Positions 14,311 through 18,738 of a DNA stretch of 18,738 bases are shown here, one piece after another (the first letter of the stretch is position 1; every line of letters begins with the position of its first letter). The position numbers and the translations under genes are program-made. Under the pieces are notes generated by a model. The model searched no databases. It was not told the origin of the DNA and was given only the letters and a program-made list of their open reading frames with translations. The stretch comes from JBIOJM01 sp044450785 (lineage in GTDB: Bacteria > Planctomycetota > Planctomycetia > Isosphaerales > Isosphaeraceae), in NCBI GenBank assembly GCA_044450785.1, contig JBIOJM010000194.1, positions 1-18,738 on the forward strand, in the 5' to 3' direction.

Positions 14311-16524
14311 TCAATCACTCTTGGGATTCACCGATCGCATTCCGCCGCCCATCCCGCCGCCCATGCCGCCCATGGCGCCGCCACCGATGGGGCCTTCGCG
14401 CAGGCCGCCGGATACGAAACGGGGCTGGGGGAGGGTGCGGGCGTATTCCAGGTGGAATTCGTAGTTCAGGTACCACGTCTTGTCGCCGACCGTGCCTTGT
14501 GGCACATCCACGTCCCAGCGCAGCAGGTTATCCATCCGAGCGGTGCGCTGGTAGAGAGCGTCGGTGCTGAGCTCGGCCGACGTCTTGCCCAGATTGACAG
14601 CCACCGCCTCGCCCTGCGGCTTCGGCAAACGGTCCCAGAGCTGGACCTTGACCTGGCTGGGCCGGTAGTTTCGCAGCCCGATCCGGAACTCGTAGTCGAA
14701 GATCTGGTTGCCTCCCTGCACCGAGCGAGACTTTCGGACGAGCCGACGGCTCACCTGGAGCTGAGGGTCCACGCCGAATCCGGCGATGAACGGCTCGCCG
14801 GCGGCCACCAGGGGCAGTCGCATCCGGCCGACGAAATCGCCGCCGACGTAGACTGTGGCCTCGCCGGGCAAGAGCACGAAGTCGCTCTTGTTTGTCAGCT
14901 TGGCCAGGCGATACACGCGTGGCGTCAGCACGGGCACAGCCTTGGCGAAGTACTCAGCCGCCAGCTCGACGCGTGCCACCTCGAGCAACTGCGGCTCTCG
15001 GCGGGAGGGAATGTCGAGGCGGCCGGCGACGGGGAACGTGACGCTGGGGCCGTCCTTCTCCGCCGGGGCCGGGGCCGAGCTCCGCGCATCCGAGACGCGC
15101 AGCTCCTCAGCCTGATCGCTCGCGGCCGCCTGGTTGAGCCTTGCGCCCCCGGACGCCAGAGTCTGCTCCAGCGCAAGCCCCATCCCGCCCCCCATGCCCG
15201 CCATGAGGCCGCTTCGGCTGGCCCCGTCGTCCTCCTCCGCCCGATCGGTCGACTCGATCGAGGTGATCGTCAACAGGCCGTTCCTGACCTCGTAGGTCAG
15301 GTCGAGCTGCTTCAGGAGCAGTTTCAAGGTGGTCTTGAGCGGGACGCCCTCGAGCGAGATGTTCCTCACCGTCGACGACATGGATTTCTCGGCTTCCTGG
15401 AGACCGACGGGATCGACGTAGATCGGGATGCACGAGTGAGTCGCGGTCGTGGTCGCCTGCTTGATGTACGCGAGGACGTCCTCGAGGGGGGTTTCCTCCT
15501 TGAACGACATGGAGATGGGCTCGTCGAGCCTCTCGAGGATCTTGAGTGATTTGTCGTCAGGCGCATCGATCGGGCCGGGGTCCACGATGCCGGCGCCGGC
15601 CATCTTGAGCGGGAGTAGCTCGGGCGGCGCGGCGTCCAGCGACGGCCGGGCTGTGGAGAGCGTGACGCGGACACCTGACCACGACTCGCCGGTCTGCTGG
15701 ACCAGGGCGGCGAGGTACTCGAGCCGGACGGGGGCGTCGGCGGAGGCGCCGCGGAGGCGATACTGGGGCGACCAGTTTGCAGAGCCGACGAGGTAGCCGA
15801 GCCGCACCGTGCCCGCCTGCGGGCGGGCCTTGTGCACCACGATGACGGCGTCACGCTCGACGCGGCTCGACCCGGCCGACAGCTCGGCGAGCTGGCGCGT
15901 GGCGAAGGCGACCGCCTCGTTATTGGCCCGCAACTGCTGGCTGAGGTCGGTCTCGGTCTTCGTCTTTGCGCCTCGGTTTTCCATGACGAACTTGCTGAGA
16001 GTGAGGATGGCCTCGCTATCAAGCCGGCCCTTTTCCGTCAGCCCGGTGAGTGCCGTGCCGGTGAAGCCCTCGAGTTTCTGGAGGTACCGGAGGTCCTCCT
16101 GCTGGACGCTGATCTCCTTCTGGAGCCTCTGGGCGTCGGTTTGAAGCTTCTTGAGCAGCTCCTCCTTGGCCCGGACCTCCTGTCGCGTGTCGTCCTTGAC
16201 GGCGCGGGTCCGGAACCGGGTGGTGAGCACGCGCAGGCCGTCGGCCCCCTCGGTGTAGAGCGAGCCCTCGATGGCCTGCGCGGGCAGCGGAGTGACGACC
16301 AGCTCGACCGTCCCGTCCCCCTCCGGGACGCTCACTTCGCGGGTCACCAGCGCCTGCCCTTGGTACACGGTGACGGCGGTGATCTTGCTCGCTACGGGTC
16401 GGGGCGGAGGCACGATCTCGGCGAGTCCCCGAGCGTCCTGGGCGGGGTTTGCACGTGCCGTTTCCACGGGCCGGCCAAACTGGGCGCACGCCAAGCCGGC
16501 CACCAGCCAAAGGGAGGCGTTCAT
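14311..16524 (-). CDS. Exported MuiA-type (DUF4140/DUF4139) protein with secretin-like insert
   Basis: This 737-residue protein has a signal peptide (MNASLWLVAGLACAQFG, cleavage probably near ARA-NP). The N-terminal DUF4140 part (VTVYQGQALVTREVSVPEGDGTVEL) is followed by a coiled coil (about 115-150). DUF4139 begins at about 225 (GYLVGSANWSPQYRLR, WSGVRVTLSTARP) but is split: residues 333-425 form a secretin/TonB short-N-terminal (STN)-like domain (ISMSFKEETPLEDVLAYI, TLKLLLKQLDLTYEVRNGLLTI). A low-complexity linker (428-495) follows, and DUF4139 then resumes (KSDFVLLPGEATVYVGGDFVG, WDRLPKPQGEAV) to a Gly/Met-rich tail. Family members are named after a mucoidy inhibitor and have no settled function. 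The start at 16524 has AGAGGA seven bases upstream; the frame is open to 16590. It is first in an operon with PIG-L and TipAS. Confidence 0.88.
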   Translation of the reverse strand: MNASLWLVAGLACAQFGRPVETARANPAQDARGLAEIVPPPRPVASKITAVTVYQGQALVTREVSVPEGDGTVELVVTPLPAQAIEGSLYTEGADGLRVLTTRFRTRAVKDDTRQEVRAKEELLKKLQTDAQRLQKEISVQQEDLRYLQKLEGFTGTALTGLTEKGRLDSEAILTLSKFVMENRGAKTKTETDLSQQLRANNEAVAFATRQLAELSAGSSRVERDAVIVVHKARPQAGTVRLGYLVGSANWSPQYRLRGASADAPVRLEYLAALVQQTGESWSGVRVTLSTARPSLDAAPPELLPLKMAGAGIVDPGPIDAPDDKSLKILERLDEPISMSFKEETPLEDVLAYIKQATTTATHSCIPIYVDPVGLQEAEKSMSSTVRNISLEGVPLKTTLKLLLKQLDLTYEVRNGLLTITSIESTDRAEEDDGASRSGLMAGMGGGMGLALEQTLASGGARLNQAAASDQAEELRVSDARSSAPAPAEKDGPSVTFPVAGRLDIPSRREPQLLEVARVELAAEYFAKAVPVLTPRVYRLAKLTNKSDFVLLPGEATVYVGGDFVGRMRLPLVAAGEPFIAGFGVDPQLQVSRRLVRKSRSVQGGNQIFDYEFRIGLRNYRPSQVKVQLWDRLPKPQGEAVAVNLGKTSAELSTDALYQRTARMDNLLRWDVDVPQGTVGDKTWYLNYEFHLEYARTLPQPRFVSGGLREGPIGGGAMGGMGGGMGGGMRSVNPKSD

Positions 16525-16632
16525 GCTTCGTCCTCTCAAGAAGGGTCGATCGGGATCGGACGAAGTCCGCGGGTCTGGGTCCGTATACAATACCTGTCGG
16601 TTGGACGAGCCGCGCTGCGGGATTATTCGATG

Positions 16633-16638
16633 TATAAT
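16633..16638 (+). promoter_or_regulatory. TATAAT -10 box upstream of the small gene at 16683
   Basis: A perfect TATAAT preceded directly by TG lies 45 bases before the GTG start at 16683. A TTGGAC at 16601-16606 is 26 bases away, too far for a normal -35 box, so this would be a -10-driven promoter or a chance match in the MuiA/small-gene divergent region. Confidence 0.4.
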
Positions 16639-16682
16639 CGCCGTAGGGTATTCGTCGCCAAATCAACCGAGGAGTCGAGCAC

Positions 16683-16931
16683 GTGCGGACAGAGAATCTG
16701 CAAGAGGTGATCCACGCGGCACCATTCCGGCCGTTCGCGCTCTGTCTGGCGGACGGGACGCGAGTCGACGTGCCTCATCCCGATTTCATCGCGCATCCGC
16801 CCGGGGGGCGGACCGCGGTCGTGGTCGGCCCCGATGAGCGCCTGCATATCATCGATGTGATGCTGGTGGACAAGATTGAGATCGGACCGCCAGTCGCGGC
16901 AGGAACTGTCCGATCCGGCGAATCGGAGTGA
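16683..16931 (+). CDS. Small hypothetical protein, 82 residues
   Basis: The start is GTG with GAGGAG (16669-16674) eight bases upstream. The protein begins LQEVIHAAPFRPFALCLADGTRVDVPHPDFIAHPPGGRTAVVV and ends in a beta-rich segment (ERLHIIDVMLVDKIEI). I recall small planctomycete proteins with the same FRPFxxxLADGRxxxVPHPEFI pattern, all of unknown function; they look like small beta-barrel (SH3-like) domains. It has no signal peptide or membrane segment. It is divergent from the MuiA-type gene and lies 54 bases upstream of a broken MazF gene. It does not look like an antitoxin for MazF, although its position would allow that reading. Confidence 0.75.
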   Translation: MRTENLQEVIHAAPFRPFALCLADGTRVDVPHPDFIAHPPGGRTAVVVGPDERLHIIDVMLVDKIEIGPPVAAGTVRSGESE

Positions 16932-16985
16932 GGGTGCGGAGCCATTATCCGAGTCGATCACCAGTCGGTGTCGTGGAACTGACTG

Positions 16986-17172
16986 ATGATCCGGCCCGGT
17001 GAGATCGACCTGGCCAGTCCGGTACCGACGCGGGCAACGGCCCGTTGTGATCGTGTCCCGGGAGGAATTGAATCGGGGAAACTGGATCGTCGCTGTGCTC
17101 GACACGTCGACGCGGTGTTCGAGACAGCGAGGAGTGCGCGCTTCCCATGTTACCCACCCGTGTTCCGAGCTA
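16986..17172 (+). pseudogene. MazF/PemK-type toxin pseudogene, frameshifted and truncated
   Basis: The gene starts with MIRPGEIDLAS, the standard MazF N-terminus (normally MIRPGEIYLA). It then needs a frame change to read GQRPVVIVSREELNRGNWIVAVLDTSTR, the conserved RNA-binding core, and a second change to read FETARSARFPCYPPVFRA, the next conserved stretch. No single frame covers all three. After FRA at about 17172 the similarity stops; from there the DNA is the 3' end of the ParE-type gene on the other strand, whose TAG stop is at 17170-17172. The toxin is therefore dead: it lacks the C-terminal half as well as an open frame. No matching antitoxin gene is visible upstream. Confidence 0.7.
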
Positions 17173-17463
17173 GGTGTCCTCTGGTTCATCGGGAATCTGA
17201 GCTCCGTGCCAGAGTGCGACGATCCATACGGTGTCTTCTCGAACGCGATAGAAGAACCGGCAGGGCTTGACATAGATCTCGCGGTAAGAAAGCTCCGGAA
17301 ACTCGGGGATGACCGCGCCCGACCGGGGGAATCGTTCCAGTCGCTTGAGCGATTTCCCCGCCTGGAGTCGAAATCTCCGAGCAGCGGCTTGATTGTTGCG
17401 CCGGATCGTCTCGACCGCGGTGAGGAATTGAACCCTCGCCGAGGGAGTGAACAAGACCTTCAC
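17170..17463 (-). CDS. RelE/ParE-type toxin
   Basis: A 97-residue basic protein with the ParE/RelE-fold pattern: MKVLFTPSARVQFLTAVETI, then a helix with AARRFRLQAGKSLKRLERFPRSG, PEFPELSYREIYVKPCRFFYRV, and a final strand TVWIVALWHGA. ParE toxins act on DNA gyrase and RelE toxins cut mRNA on the ribosome; the sequence fits the ParE side better (FPxSG and YREI motifs), but the target is not proven. The start is GTG at 17463, two bases after the antitoxin stop, so the pair is translated together. The length is normal. It appears intact, unlike the toxin genes on either side. Confidence 0.85.
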   Translation of the reverse strand: MKVLFTPSARVQFLTAVETIRRNNQAAARRFRLQAGKSLKRLERFPRSGAVIPEFPELSYREIYVKPCRFFYRVREDTVWIVALWHGAQIPDEPEDT

Positions 17464-17465
17464 GA

Positions 17466-17741
17466 TCAGTCTTCCGACAAGAGGGCGTCGGCTTCCGCCA
17501 GTACCCCGTCGAGAGGGTACCCAACTTCTCCTGCGATCTCTTTTTCGCCGCGGGCCAGCAAGAGCAGGAGCTCGCGCTCGGCTTCGGACCGCTCATACGT
17601 GTCAAGACTCATCAGGACCGCCGTTGCCCGTCCGCGCTGGGTGATGACGAGCGGCTTCTTCGATTTCTTCACGTCTTTCAAGACCCGGGCCGAATTCTGC
17701 CTCAGCTCCGACACCGGAACGATCGCGGGGATCTTGGCCAT
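17466..17741 (-). CDS. Phd/YefM-type antitoxin
   Basis: A 91-residue acidic protein. The N-terminal half is the Phd/YefM DNA-binding fold (IPAIVPVSELRQNSARVLKDVKKSKKPLVITQRGRATAVLMSLDTYE), and the C-terminal half (ERELLLLLARGEKEIAGEVGYPLDGVLAEADALL) is the toxin-binding helix. The start at 17741 has GGAGG (17750-17754) eight bases upstream; the open frame to 17828 would add a non-family N-terminus and is rejected. It neutralises the ParE-type toxin encoded two bases downstream and should repress its own promoter. Confidence 0.9.
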   Translation of the reverse strand: MAKIPAIVPVSELRQNSARVLKDVKKSKKPLVITQRGRATAVLMSLDTYERSEAERELLLLLARGEKEIAGEVGYPLDGVLAEADALLSED

Positions 17742-17767
17742 CGAACGTACCTCCAAGGATACGTTTG

Positions 17768-17796
17768 ATTGTACCACGAGAAGTACACGCCGGCAA
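17768..17796 (-). promoter_or_regulatory. Promoter and probable operator of the antitoxin-toxin operon
   Basis: On the minus strand TTGCCG (17796 to 17791) and TACAAT (17773 to 17768) are separated by exactly 17 bases, a good sigma-70-type match. An inverted repeat TGTAC-N8-GTACA (17770-17787) covers the -10 box and part of the spacer, the usual place for the Phd/YefM autorepressor to bind. The antitoxin start is 27 bases downstream. Confidence 0.6.
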
Positions 17797-17827
17797 CTGC
17801 CGAGTGCCGCTCGGAGGCGCGCCGGCA

Positions 17828-17941
17828 CGCGCTGGGCGCGGGTCCCCTGACCCCGTCCCTGTCACAACGCGCTGCGCGCGTCTCCTGACCCCGCCCCTGT
17901 CACAACGCGCTGGGCGCGGGTCTCCTGACCCCGCCCCTGTC
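17828..17941. repeat. Three tandem 36-40-base GC-rich units
   Basis: Units start at 17828, 17868 and 17906. Each reads CGCGCTG(G/C)GCGCG, then TCYCCTGACCCC and GTCCCTGTC or GCCCCTGTC; the first two end in ACAA. Each can fold, because GGGCGCGGGTC pairs with GACCCCGCCC with one bulge. The unit core differs by one base from the repeat inside the kinase-SUMF1 pseudogene at 10559-10582. There are no spacers, so this is not a CRISPR array. Confidence 0.8.
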
Positions 17942-18031
17942 GCGCATCGCAAGGGATCACCTCTCGCGCCTTCGGCATTCAGGCACCGTCTTGGTCTCTG
18001 GGCCACCGGCCAAAGGCAGGGAATAGACAGG

Positions 18032-18208
18032 ATGGGATTTGTGGGAATCGGTGGCAGGCCTCGAAATACGGTCGCTGCTCCGGATGTATCCATCAGATAC
18101 CGTTTCCTCCAGGAACGCTCGGAGCAGGCAACCCGCGAGGTCTTCGAGAAGCACGGTGTCCTGAATGTCGCGGTCGACCTGATCCGCGGAGGCCGCGACG
18201 AGGAATGA
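18032..18208 (+). pseudogene. Probable antitoxin fragment upstream of a PIN-toxin stub
   Basis: The reading frame that stops at 18208 ends in RYRFLQERSEQATREVFEKHGVLNVAVDLIRGGRDEE, a charged helix-like C-terminus. It overlaps the ATG of the PIN-domain stub by four bases (ATGA), the normal arrangement for an antitoxin before a VapC-type toxin. I do not recognise the antitoxin family. The true start is unclear: ATG at 18032 is the first in-frame methionine, with no convincing ribosome site, and the part before about residue 20 looks like non-coding sequence. The N-terminal DNA-binding part has probably been lost. Confidence 0.4.
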
Positions 18209-18387
18209 AAGACGTCCTCGATTCAAACGTGGCTTTGAAGTGGGTGCTCCGTGAGGCCCACAGTGTGCAATCGTCTCCGGAAAAGAGCAATGTCCCCGTG
18301 AGCGATACCTCGCGCGAAGAGCCGGGGCAGTCTCGATCACTTCGCGGTTCAATTCCCAAACGGTCAACCGCGGGCCTGGCGCGATGA
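18205..18387 (+). pseudogene. PIN-domain (VapC-type) toxin stub
   Basis: The first 17 residues, MKDVLDSNVALKWVLRE, are the standard N-terminus of planctomycete PIN-domain toxins, including the first catalytic acidic residue in LDSNVALKW. After that the frame runs into unrelated Ser/Arg-rich sequence and stops at residue 60, against about 130 for the family, so the other catalytic acids are missing. The break is near 18256. It is coupled by ATGA to the antitoxin-like fragment upstream. Only the N-terminal sequence is toxin-derived. Confidence 0.6.
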
Positions 18388-18514
18388 TCCGAAGATGACC
18401 GTGTCCAGGGCCACGAGCCTTCCCGGGGCTCAGTGGGAGGGGTTTTTCGAGCAAGGGGCAGCGGGGCCGAGGCCTCGCCACAGCACAGCAACGGCTGATG
18501 AATTGTATCTGGCA

Positions 18515-18534
18515 CCCTCTCCCGGGGGAGAGGG
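18515..18534. repeat. CCCTCTCCC/GGGAGAGGG intergenic palindrome
   Basis: Perfect nine-base arms (18515-18523 and 18526-18534) are separated by two bases and followed by GGGGTGAGGG. From memory, sequences of this form occur as repeated intergenic palindromes in many bacterial genomes. No gene function is implied. Confidence 0.6.
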
Positions 18535-18609
18535 CTGGGGTGAGGGCCAACGCCGTCAGGGATTTTTTTCGAACAAAATCCCAGCAATGATGGTACAGAC
18601 TCGAGTAAA

Positions 18610-18660
18610 GTCGACTTTAGCTCCGCGAAATGCATGTTGTTTCGCGGAGCGAAAAACGAC
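18610..18660. repeat. Large imperfect hairpin with perfect 11-bp core
   Basis: The core arms GCTCCGCGAAA (18620-18630) and TTTCGCGGAGC (18640-18650) are perfect reverse complements with a nine-base loop. The pairing extends outward to 21 bases per arm (18610-18630 and 18640-18660) with three mismatches, ending GTCG/CGAC. A 14-base perfect palindrome TAAAGTCGACTTTA (18606-18619) overlaps the left side. It looks like a second family of repeated intergenic element. Confidence 0.65.
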
Positions 18661-18738
18661 ACAGAGACCTACACGATTGTCGGTGAATGCACCCCTCAGA
18701 AATGGCAATTGTACGAGAAAACCAGTGTTTAGCAACAA

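Larger units (their letters stand above)
18388..18738. other. Non-coding stretch with two hairpin repeats
   Basis: No gene is supported here. A minus-strand frame at 18556-18738 runs through the large hairpin and looks accidental. The region holds a short C/G palindrome (18515-18534), a T7 tract (18562-18569 area) and a larger hairpin (18610-18660). It becomes less GC-rich toward the window end. Confidence 0.55.

Noticed and set aside
14305..15549. 414-codon plus-strand frame opposite the MuiA-type gene
   Set aside because: Arg/Gly/His-rich text with no family motif; the minus-strand frame has clear domains and a signal peptide.
16683..16931. Antitoxin for the broken MazF
   Set aside because: The sequence fits a small planctomycete hypothetical family and has neither a DNA-binding N-terminus nor a toxin-binding tail typical of MazE.
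17828..17941. Possible CRISPR array
   Set aside because: The units are directly adjacent without unique spacers and are themselves hairpins; no cas gene is visible.
18556..18738. Partial minus-strand gene entering from the window end
   Set aside because: It reads straight through the large hairpin repeat and shows no protein-like pattern.

Overview
The window looks like GC-rich chromosomal DNA from a planctomycete, probably close to the Isosphaeraceae. Four things support this: a DUF1559 pseudopilin-like gene; a large beta-helix surface protein with the planctomycete N-terminal LEALExRSLLS motif; a remnant ECF sigma factor followed by a Ser/Thr kinase with a SUMF1 (formylglycine-generating-enzyme-like) domain; and several small planctomycete-type hypothetical genes. 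No rRNA, tRNA, CRISPR array or complete insertion sequence is visible.

Layout. (1) 79-1577, minus: a DUF1559 pseudopilin-like gene followed by a small exported protein whose mature part has 12 cysteines. A 660-base non-coding stretch with a C10 tract lies upstream. (2) 2284-4450, plus: a TPR-like protein and a 133-residue protein of unknown function, probably one operon. (3) 4458-7397, minus: an exported protein broken by a one-base frameshift, a YcaQ-type winged-helix DNA glycosylase homologue, and a single-pass membrane protein. A 70-base near-perfect palindrome separates the last two. (4) 7539-9377, minus: the beta-helix surface protein. (5) 9566-11378, plus: a decayed sigma factor/kinase/SUMF1 cassette in which both signalling genes have lost internal segments and a GC-rich repeat interrupts the kinase-SUMF1 frame. 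(6) 11387-13129, plus: an exported YtcJ-type amidohydrolase. (7) 13151-16524, minus: a tight three-gene operon encoding an exported DUF4139 (MuiA-type) protein with a secretin-like insert, an exported PIG-L/LmbE deacetylase, and a free-standing TipAS drug-binding domain. (8) 16683-18738: a small conserved-type gene, then a cluster of toxin-antitoxin genes (a broken MazF, an intact Phd/YefM-ParE pair, the stub of a PIN toxin) mixed with three families of intergenic hairpin repeats.

How the genes work together. The best candidate for an undescribed functional unit is the MuiA-like/PIG-L/TipAS operon. It joins an envelope protein, an amide-hydrolysing enzyme whose active-site motif differs from the standard one, and a cytoplasmic small-molecule sensor domain without its usual MerR DNA-binding part. 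The rest reads as an accessory region shaped by deletion and by repeat insertion: one repeat family sits both inside the kinase-SUMF1 wreck and beside the toxin-antitoxin cluster. Family assignments come from motif recognition without database searches.
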